Positions 35,468 to 46,419 of a stretch of DNA of 64,000 bases are shown in pieces. The notes below the pieces were generated by a model. The model was not told where the DNA came from and searched no databases. It worked only from the letters and a program-made list of their open reading frames with translations. This DNA comes from Diphasiastrum complanatum. Its lineage: Eukaryota; Streptophyta; Lycopodiopsida; Lycopodiales; Lycopodiaceae. Made by a program: the position numbers and the translations under genes. The stretch is from contig CM055097.1 of NCBI GenBank assembly GCA_029204225.1, positions 10,858,230 to 10,922,229 of the forward strand. The letters run 5' to 3'. Numbering within the stretch: position 1 is the stretch's first letter; every line of letters begins with the position of its first letter.

Positions 35468-36352
35468 ATGGATCAAACCAATGAAAACCCAACATTTGAT
35501 CTATCAAACCCATCCAATGTGGCACAAGCTCTTGAACTTTTATACCAACAAATTCAAGCCATTAATAAGCAACTTCTTGAAACTAATCAAAGAAACCAAA
35601 ACTTAGAGTCTAGGTTAGCCAATCAGAAGAAGCATGTAGTTCCACCTCCTGTAAAAGTGTATAAGGGGGAGAAGAAAGATAGGAACTTACAAGTAGTAAG
35701 TTCTTGGCTAAATGTTTGGAACAAATAGTTTGCCATGAATCAATTCCCTGAATATGAGGAGTTATCCACTGTCACCATGTTCCTCGAGGGAAGAGCCTTA
35801 GTATGGTGGGATGACCTAGTTGCAAAAGGCAATCAACCTTGTACATGGGAAGATTTTTGCATAGTTTTTAGGGAATACTTCCCACCACTTTTAGATGACT
35901 TTGAACACTTTCAAAAGTTGAGTCATTTATCAATGAATAAAGGTTTGGAACAATTTATTCAAGATTTTCATGAGTACCTAAATCCACTTTATAGTGACAT
36001 TCCACCTAAGGTACAAATGTTAATTGATGGGTTACCAAAAGATTATCAAGTGGATGTTCGTAGGAATCATCCAAAAACCCTAGAAGATGCTATTAGGGCT
36101 GTAAAATACTTTGATGACACACCTAAGCCACCTAGGGATCAACAGCTTAATGAGCAGAAAAAAAGTTTTCAATTTAAGAGGAGGGATAGGGAAGCTGTTA
36201 GTGAAACACATTCCAATTCCAACAATCCTAAGAAAACCAAGAAAAACTTTAAAAATCATCAAGGTGGCAATGATAAAGCTGAAGCTCGTAAGAAGAACCT
36301 GTGCTTCAAGTGCAATGGCGAGGGTCACCTTGCACGAGATTGCGTCAAATAA
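35468..36352 (+). pseudogene. Chromovirus C gag with one in-frame stop
   Basis: Starts at 35468 (ATGGATCAAACC) and runs in one frame, broken by a TAG at 35726-35728, to 36352. It has an N-terminal coiled-coil-like segment, the retrotransposon Gag core (TMFLEGRALVWWDDLV, FREYFPPLLDDF), a basic linker and a C-terminal zinc knuckle CFKCNGEGHLARDC of the CX2CX4HX4C type. About 295 residues without the stop. Confidence 0.92.
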
Positions 36353-36439
36353 CCAGCTTCTACCTTAAGTAATCTATCTCGAAGTAATGAGATGAATTTA
36401 TTTTTCCTTAGTTCTTTAGTCTTTGGACCTAATGACCTT

Positions 36440-38960
36440 AAGTGCATTAAAAGTAAAGAAATTGAACAAGGTAACCGTTAAGAATAGATATCCACTGCCA
36501 CGGATGCTAAGGTCGGGATTCCATCAAATACGCATTAAGGCAGAAGATATACCAAAAACCGGGTTTCAAACTCGCTTTGGTCACTACGAATTTGTGGTGT
36601 TGCCTTTTGGTTTGACCAATGCACCGACAACTTTCCAATAGATGATGAACGATTTGTTCAGGTCATATTTGGGAAGATTCGTAGTGGTATTCTTAGATGA
36701 TATCCTAGTGTTCAGTAAGACTTTGGCGGAACATAAAGAGCATCTTAGGATCGTTTGAGACATCCTAAGAAGGGAAAAGCTCTTTGCCAAAGAGTCTATA
36801 TATGACTTTTTTTTGCGAAGGAATTGTCCTACTTGGGGCATAAGATTTTCGAATGGGGAGTGGAGATTGAGGCCGATCGTATCCAGAGGGTTATTGATTG
36901 GCCTATTCTTACCACAGTTCGATTGGGGTTTGTAGGATTTTTCCGTCAACATATTCTCCAATTTGCTCGACTGGCATTTTCTCTTACCTAGGTCTTGAAA
37001 GGCTATAAGAAGCTAAGCCGGAGAGCTAAGAGTCCACTAGTGGTGTGGACGAAGGATATGAATAATTGTTTTGAGTTGCTTAAGTAAAGTGTCACTTCGG
37101 CACCAATACTAATCACTGGCGATCCTAATAAGACTTTTGTGGTTAGGACCGATGCTAGTGATTATGCTATTGGAGCTGTTTTGATGCAGGATGACATCCT
37201 ATGGCTTATGAAAGCAAAAAACTCAATCCTGCTCAGTCTAGGTATTGTACCTATGAGAAGGAACTATTTGCAATTGTTCATTCCTTGAAAATTTGGTGAC
37301 ATTATTTGTATGGAGCCAGATTTGAAGTTTTGACGGATCATCAGACTCTTCGATATTTCTGTGATGCTACAGATTTAAAGGGGAGACAAGCTAGATGGGT
37401 TGAGCTGATGCAAATCTTTGACTTTTCTATACGTTATTGTAAAGGAAGTCAAAATACTCTAGCGGATGCTTTGAGTTGGTCACCGGTTATTAATCAGTTT
37501 TGCTTTACTGTTATAGAACCAGAGTTGTTTCAGTCTCTTCAAGGACTATATGAGTCTGATCCTTTTTTTGGAAAGTATTGACAACAATTTTCGGGGGTCG
37601 ATTCAGGTTTGCAAGATTCCTCGAATCAGGGAAAGACTGAAACGGATTTTCTAATTCGAAACAAGATTTTGTTTCGTAAAGGAAAGGTGTGTGTACCGGA
37701 GAATGACACTGTAAGGGCCTAAATCTTGCATGAGTGTCATGATAGTCCATGCGCAAGACATTCGGGTATACAAAGAACACTTGACTTAGTTCAAAGGCAA
37801 TTTTAGTGGCCTAAGATGAAAAGTCTGGTAGAGGCCTATGTACTTAAATGTACTAAGTGCTAGTTAAATAACGCAGAGAGGCTAAAAGCTAGTGACCTAT
37901 TACATCCTTTAGATATTCCTACCAGAAAGTGAAAAGTACATCTATGGATTTTGTGGTCGAGCTTCCACGTACAAGGAAGGGCCACGATTCGGTTTGGGTC
38001 ATTGTTGACAGACTTACAAAGTTTGCTCAATTTATCCCAATGAAAACTACTGTTAAAGCTTTAGAACTAGCTCAACTGTTTGTTGAGAAGCTTTTTCGAC
38101 TATACGGGCTGCCTTGCAATATTGTTAGTGATCGTGACCCAAAATTCACTGGAAATTTTTGGCAAGCAGTATTTGAAAAGTTGGAAACAACTTCAAGTTT
38201 GAGTTCTACAGATCATCCGGAATCAGACGGTCAAACGAAAAGGACCAATCAGACGATGGAGGATATGCTTCGAGCATATGTGGGCCATCGGCAGTCTGAT
38301 TGGGAACAATATCTTCCACTGGTGGAATTTGCATATAACTATGCAAAACATTTAGCGATCGGATTCAGCCCTTTCATGCTTATGTATGGTTTTCAACCTC
38401 GATCACTGATTAGTGTTGGCATAAAAAACCTACGGGTGTAAGCCGCAGCTGATTTTCTTGCAAATATGCAGGAAATGTTACAGTTGGTTAAAGATAGCAT
38501 AAGTAGTGCCTAAGACAGGACAAAGCACTATGCTGATCTATTTCGGAAGCACAAGGTATTCATGGTCAACGACTGGGTGTTTTTGAGGGTCCCTAATCAC
38601 TCTAGGGGCTGGAAAACTGGTAAGTGTGCAAAGTTGGCGCTTAGGTATTGCGGTCCTTTTAATGTTATCCAAGTGATAAACAAGGTCGCATACAAACTAG
38701 ACCTTCCAACTAACATTGGAATTCATCCTGTTTTCCACGTTAGTAAGTTGAAACCCTCGTTGGGGGTTGGGGAGACCCTAGTCCTTGTGGAAGATCTAGT
38801 GGAACTTCTTCGTGATGAGTCCGTGAGTGGACCACCTGAACCCGAGGCAGTTGTTAATAGCCGACAGAGGACTCTACGGAGTAGAGTGCGTCGGGAATTT
38901 TTAGTCAGGTGGAGGGGCAAATCAGAAGAGGAGGATACTTGGGAAGCGGAGGGAGACTGA
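36440..38960 (+). pseudogene. Chromovirus C pol: RT, RNase H, integrase, chromodomain; defective
   Basis: The protease and RT start are deleted. RT text runs NRYPLPRM then directly RSGFHQIRI, so the motif A segment with its catalytic Asp is missing. [13 protein letters not shown] and [10 protein letters not shown] (motif C) follow, then several stops near 36640-37090. RNase H: VVRTDASDYAIGAV near 37140 and LTDHQTLRYF at 37330. Integrase: His/Cys zinc-binding text at 37720-37865, then the core in frame 37929-38441 with MDFVVELP, IVSDRDPKFTG and HPESDGQT (the three catalytic acidic residues present). Frame 38562-38960 contains the C-terminal GPFNVIQVI module and a chromodomain REFLVRWRGKSEEEDTWE. 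Confidence 0.93.
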
Positions 38961-39009
38961 TCTCCAGAAAATTTTTTCAAATTTTTTCCTACAAGGAAAA
39001 ATTTACGTT

Positions 39010-39022
39010 TAGGGGGAAAGAA
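39010..39022 (+). promoter_or_regulatory. Polypurine tract of chromovirus C
   Basis: AGGGGGAAAGAA stands immediately before the 3' LTR and primes second-strand synthesis in LTR elements. Confidence 0.85.
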
Positions 39023-39655
39023 TGTTACATACCTATGTAACTAGCAGTACTTCAGACCCCTATTAGTCCATTTAGTGTTGGAGGCTAAATGGCAAGGTAC
39101 CCTTAGGATTAAGGGTATGTGCCCTTAAATAAAGACAGGCAAGTGACTATATCTTAGTTGGAGGTATGGAGTCATGTGACCCTTGGATAAGGGGTACCCT
39201 TAGTATTAAGGATAGGTGCCTTAGATTAAGGTACTAGTGTCCTTGGTTAAGGGCAGGTAGGTGTCTACACCTTGGATGGAGGTATGGAACCTAGAGAGGT
39301 GTTAGAAAGTCATTGGATGACTATTTTTCTAAATCTTGAACCATATCACTTTATTGGTCTAGGACCAAAGTATACTTGCACAACTTGGGCAATGGGACCT
39401 AGTAGGAGGGTGCCCTTCTAAAGTGTCCATTGAGTTCCCAACTCCCACAAGAAGACCAGCTTGTTATCTATCTTTGTGTTTAAAGAGTAGAGACACATGT
39501 GGAGGAGAGATCCTTGGAGGCTTGCAGATCCTTACTTGCAGGTGGAGGCATCTTAGCTTGGAGTTGGGGAGCATCTTGAAGCTTGCAGGTTGCTTGGAGG
39601 ACATTTGGAGGCTCTACCTTGGATTTGGAGGACTTCCTCACCTCTACTTGTAAAA
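39023..39655 (+). repeat. 3' LTR of chromovirus C with internal deletion (633 bp)
   Basis: Begins TGTTACATACC and is collinear with the 5' LTR, except that the block matching about 33803-34216 is missing at a short GA/GAC microhomology and a 14-bp stretch is absent near 39335. Confidence 0.92.
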
Positions 39656-39660
39656 CGCTC

Positions 39661-41368
39661 CTTTGCAGTTTAACATCCCAAAGTCCTCTAGGATCTTCTG
39701 GGTGTATCTGGACTGGTGAAGGTATAACTTACCTCCCTCATAGTCCCTTTTAATTTGTAAGCCTAGGTAACACCTGGCTTCTTCTAGATCCACGATCTCG
39801 AAATGTTTCAAGATGTCTGTCTTCACTTCAGCGATTAGCTGCTCACTCCTGCAAAGTATCAAAGTGTCATCCACATATACAGCCACAATGATGATCTGCC
39901 CATCTGTAACTCTGACATAAACATTAGAATCAGTTAACAGAGACTTCAATCCTAATGATTTCAGGGCTTTATCTTTTTTCTTGTACCATTGTCAGGCTGA
40001 CTGTTTCAGACCGTAGATATTTCTGTGCATTCTGCATGCATAGTCAGGAAGTGAATTCGAGACATCTTCTAGGGGTTGATCCAGGTAGACCTCTTCGTCT
40101 AGTTCGCCATGCAAGAAGTTGTCTTCTCGTCCACAATGTGGATCCTGAGGTCATAAGCTGCTGCATATGCAAATAACAGACGTAGGGATGAATGTTTGAC
40201 GACAAGAGAGAAAGTTTCAGAGTAGTCAATACCATATCTCTGAGAAAATCCCTTCGCTACCAGTCTTGCCTTTGTATTTCGTGATGTTCTCATCTGGTCC
40301 GTATTTGAGCTTGAATACCCATTTGCACTCGATAGTCTTGCGCTTATGTGGTGATGGCTCCAGCGTCCATACCTGGTTCTTCCTCATGTACTCCATCTCT
40401 TCGTTCATGGCTTGGATCCATCTGTCCTTTTCTGGACTTTCAATCGTCTTCTCGAAAGTCTGTGGTTCGCCACTAAATCTGCAAAACTCTTCTGATATGG
40501 AATCTGAACTGCTTGGCACATATCTTGCTGGCGTTCTTCGTGGTCTTGTCGACCTTCTAGGAGATCCTCCTGGGACAGCTATGCCTTTGCCTTTGTCTGC
40601 TCTGCTCGGTCCAGAACCATCTTTGTTTACAGGAACTGTGGCAGCAGGCTGTCTCTCGAATCTTTCTTCTTCAGATTCGTCGTTCGAATGAGAGATGACT
40701 CGAAAATCTTCGTTTTCGAATTCGTCTTCTGTTCCCTCTATCATTGGCGACAGGTCATAGTATTGTCTCTCCAAAACTTCGTAGCTGACAGGATCGTCAT
40801 TGGCCATTGTTCTGCTCTCATCGAACCTAACATCTCTCACTGTTTTCACAATGTTATTGTTTGGCATATAGATTCTGTAGTATGACGAATTATTGTCATA
40901 TCCTACCAGAAATCCCTGTTCGGCTTTCTCATCAAGCTTTTTTCGAAGCTTATCATGAATATGTGCATAAGCTGCACAGCCAAAGATTTTGATGTGAGAC
41001 AAGTTGGGCTTTCTACCCCACCATAGCTCATGTGGTGTCGTGTGAGGCCATCATACATCTAGTTGCTTCCATCATGGTTTTGTTCTTTCGTTCAGCAACA
41101 CCATTGTGTTACGGTGTGTAGGTTGTAGTTCTTCTGTGAATGATGCCATGATCATTGCAGAAGTCAGTGAAGCAATTCGAGATGTATTTGCCACCTCGAT
41201 CTGTTCTGATTTGTTGCTTGTACATCTTTCAGCCCAATTCACTTATTCTATGAATTTATCAAGTGCTTTAGATTTATTCTGAATAAAATACACTCTGACA
41301 AATTTGCTATAATCATCAATGAAGGTTATATAATACTTTGAACCTCCTACTGAGATCACATTGAATGG
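39661..41368 (-). pseudogene. Copia element B pol, 5' part (integrase and RT)
   Basis: Minus strand from 41368: integrase core in broken frames (YYITFIDDYSKFVRVYF), then frame 40226-41002 with IKIFGCAAYAHI, a charged linker and RT start ([24 protein letters not shown]). A frameshift near 40240 leads into [20 protein letters not shown] (40099-40293). Frame 39644-39949 gives IIVAVYVDDTLILC, the RT catalytic site, and QKILEDFGMLNCK just before the chromovirus. Truncated at about 41368, so gag and 5' LTR are lost. Confidence 0.9.
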
Positions 41369-41745
41369 TTCGAAATATCAGGGAATGCACTAGCATTCAG
41401 AACCGCTTACAAAAATAGTACAAATCAAACACCCTTTCAACTGGTTTATGGTCAAGATGTTGTCATGCCGATTGAATTTTTAATCCCATCTTTATGCATA
41501 GTAGTAACAGAATGATTAAATGATGATAAGTTTTTAAGACATGGCACGATTGTCGATTGCACAAAAAAGATCTGAAAGCAAGAGATCTTGCACTTAAAAA
41601 AAACCAAGCTGATCAAGGGAAAATTGAAGTTTACCAGTGAAGGCCCGTATAAAGTAAAGAAAATTCTGAACTATGGCATAATAATTCTTGAGCTTGGACG
41701 GAAAACGATTTGATACTCTAGTGAATGGCAGCCGATTACGCAAGT
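41369..41745 (+). pseudogene. Ty3 family E/F integrase C-terminal fragment
   Basis: Plus-strand text: NQTPFQLVYGQDVVMPIEF, LIPSL and later FTSEGPYKVKKIL, near-identical in kind to the minus-strand fragment at 15450-15925. Stops and frame changes are present. It runs into the 3' untranslated region that leads to the LTR at 42764. Confidence 0.85.
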
Positions 41746-42763
41746 TTTGACAGCCTGCTCCGCCAGTTTAGCAAGCTTGATCTCAATGATTTTTTTACCT
41801 TTATTTTTTTTTCGCCTTTTTTGTTTTCAATATTTAATTGTTAAGTTTTGTTTAGAAAAGACAGTAAAAAACTGAGAAAAGACTGATGAGCAAAAGTCAG
41901 AAAAGTCATCAACATAGAAAAAGGAAGAAAAGTATTTTGATGGAAAATGACTTATAAAATCATTGTTTCGGTCAAATGTGGCCTATACAGTATCAGAAAC
42001 CTTTGCTGAGCCTCCAGACTGTACATCCACTTTAAATATATCTAAATTGAGATGAGCGAAGGTTCTTTTCCAAAAAAAATCCATTTTTTGAGTTAGGCGA
42101 ATGATCAGCAATATGCCATTTTGAGAACCTTCGCCGAGCACCTTACTCTCATTAAGAACCTTCGCTGACATGCTAGATGGTCTCAAAATGTTAAAATTAG
42201 GTTGGCCATGAGTTTAGATCTTGGAAAAATGCACTTATGATAGTATTTGGGCGAAGGACCCTCTTGGGCGAAGGTTCATCCTTCGCCAACCCCTGGAAAA
42301 CGTTCGCTGGATAGGTTCAGAGCCTTAGAAACCTTCGCCGAAATTTTTTTAGCCTATTTTTCACATTACTATACATGCTTGCAAATTTTTGTTCGGAACT
42401 GATCAGCCAAACTAGTATTCGGTGTAATGAACCCTCCAAATTCACCTATAAGTTGACTGAATTTGATTCATTCCTCACTTGTGCTAGCGAAGCTCTTGCC
42501 AATTTTTCCAGCGACTAAAGCCGTCCAACAATGATGGGAGGCTCCTGGGAATCTCGCTTCACGTCATGGACAACTTCGAAGTGGATTGCCGGAGCTCATC
42601 GTTGTTTTTTGCCACATAATTTGGATTTTAACATTGCCCGACTTGACTTTATGGAGAAGGTGCAGTATCATCTAATAAGAATTTGTCGCGAAGCCAATAA
42701 AAGTCCCCAGTAACTGCATCGCGCAGGTGTCGTGGGACCGCCACCAATTTTGGTGGGGGATAC
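41746..42763 (+). other. 3' untranslated region of a Ty3 family E/F element with CCTTCGCC motifs, small ORF and polypurine tract
   Basis: Collinear with 12165-12945 in its first 780 bases. CCTTCGCC / GGCGAAGG words occur near 42054, 42126, 42158, 42250, 42270, 42290 and 42329. A 60-codon frame at 42531-42713 (starting MMGGSWESRF) lies before the purine-rich GGTGGGGGATAC that precedes the LTR; no function is recognised for it. Confidence 0.7.
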
Positions 42764-43508
42764 TGTTGGAGGGTTTGCGGATCCCAAGGCAACCCTAACT
42801 TTAGTTAATAAGTGAGGGGGATTCGGCACCCTACGTGTGTAAGTCCAACCCGATGATCACATAGTTATTTGATTAGTTACAAGTCAATAAAAAGACTTTA
42901 GACCTTTTTGCGGGACTTTTAATGTCGTAGGGCCTAAATGTCAAGTTAGTGAATAAAGTTGGGTTTCCTTCCAATTTAAATTGTTCCCACTCTTTTTTAA
43001 ATTTGAATAATTAGGGAGGCAGAAATGGACCAATAGGATTCAAAGGCCAAGGTCCTCCTCTCTACTATAAAAAGAGACCAACTTGAGTTCCTACACATGT
43101 TCATTTCCTCGTTTCAATAAAGCAGATTGATGCTCTTGTGAAATGGATTGATGAATGTCCTTGCTCTTTATCACTTTTTCACCATCTCTCATGCTTAATT
43201 TGGATTTTGTTAATTGTTGGATCTGATTGTTATTGGGATTGCATGTTATTATACTTTTTATGAGGGAGAAAGGGATAGAGAGAAAGAGTAAGCTATCTTC
43301 ATTGTGGATCTAGTGTTAGTCGATGTAGTGTTAATGCTTAGGGTTAATGGATGTTAGAGTTAGATGTGGATCTTCCATTCATGCTGAAATCTGAACTATA
43401 CTATCGCTCTCATGGGAACGAATCTACGCGTGACAACTAACTTCGTCTCTTTGATACTAGGTTGATTAGACCTTGGATTGAGGTTAGGCAGGAAAAAAAC
43501 CCACTACA
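42764..43508 (+). repeat. 3' LTR of a Ty3 family E/F element
   Basis: Begins TGTTGGAGGGTTTG and ends CCACTACA, collinear with 17035-17863. It lacks the long GA array and has a deletion near 42975. The next base starts a minus-strand Ty3 integrase fragment. Confidence 0.88.
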
Positions 43509-44563
43509 TACATAAGCATGAACGGGCTATAACCGGTGGCCGAATGCTTACTACTATTATAGGCAAACTCAATCAAGGAAAGATACTTCTCCCAATGAGA
43601 TTGCCTTCCGGAAACATATGCACGAAGCATTTGTTCCATCATTTGATTTGTTCTTTCCGTCTGGCCATCCGTCTCGGGATGATCTGAAGAACTCAAAGCC
43701 AGTGTCATCTCTAGTTTAGCAAATACAACTGACCAAATGTGACTAATGAGTTTCAGATCGTGATCGCTCACAATGTCACTTGATAATCTGTAAAGCCTAA
43801 ACATACATTCAACAAATATCTGAACTAAATCAAAAGGCTTCACGATGTATTTACCGATTCAATGAACGTGGCCAATTTGGTAAGACGGTCGACCACTACC
43901 CAAATTGCATCATTTTGTTTATTCGTCCACGGTAACCCAACCACGAAATCCATGGAAATACTATCCCATTTTTTATCTGGGATATCCAATGGATGTAACA
44001 ACCCACCAGCCTTAAGGCGTTTGGCCTTATTCAACTAGTGTTGGTCACACTTGACCATGTAAGATTCGATAAAGATTTTAAGTTTTGGCCAATAGAAATC
44101 CCTTCACACCAAATTTAGAGTACGCTGGATGCCTGAAGGCCTCGCACATGGTGAGTCATGACATTCATACAAAAAAAAATTATAGCATCCACCTCGAGCA
44201 CACAAATCTTTTCTTTCATGAACAACAATCCATTACGAACAGAGAAATCATCAACACTGTTTTTATCCTTTCTCCTAGACTGATCACTGTGTAAATCAGT
44301 CTCGCTTGATGAAATTGCTAGAACCCTCTACCAGATGGTCCAAAATGCGGATCTTTCTCACAAAGACCTCTCAAGGAGAGATAAAAATTTGTGTTGATCT
44401 CTGTGAAGGAAAGCTCGTTCACTTCACCAATTCGACTAAGTGCATCAACCACCCGATTAGTGGTGCCTTTGATATACTGCACTTCAATGTCGAATTTCTG
44501 CATGAGTTCTGCCCATTGAGCCTTACAACCTATCAGATCATTTTGATTGCAAAAGTATTTCAA
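43509..44563 (-). pseudogene. Minus-strand Ty3 pol fragment (RNase H end and integrase)
   Basis: From 44563 downwards: RNase H end (QWAELMQKFDIEVQYIKGT, VDALSR), integrase linker, then [11 protein letters not shown] (43840-44034) and the core DIVSDHDLKL and HPETDGQTERTNQ (43484-43843), ending SPFMLMY where the LTR at 43508 abuts. A frameshift lies near 43840. The LTR therefore inserted, or was joined, inside this integrase. Confidence 0.88.
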
Positions 44564-44599
44564 AGGTTGGTGATTTGTATTCTGTTAATATTTAGTTTA

Positions 44600-44955
44600 C
44601 AACCTTACAAAAATAAAAAGATATATCTTCAACAATGTTCCATGCATTAACTTGTCTAAGCTTTATGCAACCTACAATTGTAAAACTTCTAACTTCTAGA
44701 CAACTTCTACTAAAAAAAGATCCACTTCAAACTCTTGGCTCCCACTTGAGTACTCCCCCAGCGAAAACACTGCTTAGCTTTGGCTCTGATACCACTATAA
44801 AGTCCTCCTCTCAAGGATCTACTGACAATAGGTTGTTCTTCAAACTCGAAAAATACATAACATACCGATTCTTTTGATTTTTTCATTTGACAATTTTATA
44901 TAAATTGCACCTACACTTTTTACTAGTTGTCATCAACTTAATATTATTCAACTCC
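44600..44955 (-). mobile_element. Fragment of a minus-strand LTR element with tRNA-Met primer binding site
   Basis: The complement of 44783-44794 is TGGTATCAGAGC, the initiator tRNA-Met primer site, so an LTR lies above it (about 44798-44955) and its leader below. No gag follows before the Ty3 fragment at 44563. LTR limits are uncertain. Confidence 0.55.
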
Positions 44956-46414
44956 ATTCTAAATTGGACTAAACTTAGTAAATCATGCATGGTGAGAAAT
45001 TATATGTTTTGTGACACCATTATTGATGTACCATGTATTATGATAATCATCACTTGATACCAAAGTAGGAAGAAATGAAAGTCTTGGTAATCTAGATCAT
45101 CATCCTCTTGATGATGTTGGTCTACACAATGACCTACTTGCCATTTGGCTTTTCATTACCTTGAGTCAAATTGTTTCTTGTTGCATCCAAGAACACCATG
45201 TTATGTCTTGTGACAATAGCAACATTTGTCGGATTTCTATCGATTGAATTGTTGTTGCTCGCCACCTTGTCAATTCTAAAAGTTTTCTCTTTCAATCAAT
45301 TTCACAAAATCAACTCTTCTTTTATTTTCACTTTTTCTTAAAATGTTTTGCATCTATGGTAGGTATGTCCTCTAATTGCAACTACTTGATCAAACTCTTG
45401 ATTACAATAGCTAAAATATTCTCTCATTTGTTCCTCCTAAAGCAACAACACCATTAGCTCATCATAGGTAGGTAGAGTATCTCCTCTGAAAATGTTTGTG
45501 ACAAATTTTTCATAGTTGTCCCGACAAGCTATTCAATGTCAATGGCACTATTTCTCGATCATTTATCACTTTACCAATTGCAACTAGTTGGTCACTAATT
45601 TTTTCCACATTGAGCAAATGTTCTACTATTGTACTCTTATCATTCATAATCATCATGTGTAGATTTGTCTTTAGAAAGAGAAGGCAGGAAGTATGGACTA
45701 TCTCAAACAATTTCCTCAGTGTATAAAGAATTATGATACATTTCGCCAATTAATTAAAAAAAAGTTTGAGCAATTCAAATTTTCTTCTATCCTCATTAAA
45801 GAGTGGACATGTCTCGTCACTTGTGACAATATCCCATAGGTCATTCTCCATCACAACAATGTTCGCTAGATTATCATGGCTGGTCTCAATCTCATGTCGA
45901 CACAAACACTATTGTTTAGAACTCGCAATTTCATTTGTGATTAGCATTATTGGCCATGACATTGGTCGAAAAGTTTTTGAGATAACGCACTGATGACCCA
46001 CCCATGAACTACTACACATCATAGCTATTTGACATGCATTTAAAACATGACCGTGATTAAGTACTTTCAATGATGAAATATGGTGGATTTTTGGCCATCA
46101 AATTAAGCAAACAAGTCTCATTTGTGATCACTAATCCAACACACCAATACTCAAGAAAATTTGATATTAATGAGCTTTGCGATTTTGATTTTAGTGAGGC
46201 TTCATAAATGTTGTTCATAGCCTTTGCAATCAACAAGCTTGTTTTTCCAATGATCACTTGTTATTGCCACCACACTTCCATAACCAACAATCTTCTCATG
46301 GATGTAAGAAAATCTATTGTCCAACCAACCCACTCATAGTGTTGCCTCGTCCAAGACTGGAAACCCTCGAGAACTTGTGACAAAGTCCAAGCTTAGAGTG
46401 ATTGATCAATAGGT
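44956..46414 (-). pseudogene. Degenerate copia gag and protease start, minus strand
   Basis: Frame 45510-45749 reads EHLLNVEKISDQLVAIGKVI, a copia Gag (UBN2) segment. Near 45235 the zinc knuckle CX2CX4HX4C is recognisable but has an in-frame stop. WYINNGVTKHI near 45030 resembles the copia protease start WxxDSGATxH with Asp-Ser changed. Upstream frames to 46257 are weak. Clearly inactive. Confidence 0.7.
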
Positions 46415-46419
46415 GACAA

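Larger units (their letters stand above)
33359..39655 (+). mobile_element. Ty3 chromovirus C, full length but inactive
   Basis: A 6297-bp element with both LTRs, primer binding site, gag, pol with chromodomain and polypurine tract, flanked by the direct repeat CGCTC (33354-33358 and 39656-39660). It interrupts the pol of minus-strand copia B, whose reading resumes on both sides. The two LTRs differ by about 427 bp of deletions and by point changes, so the insertion is not recent. Confidence 0.95.
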
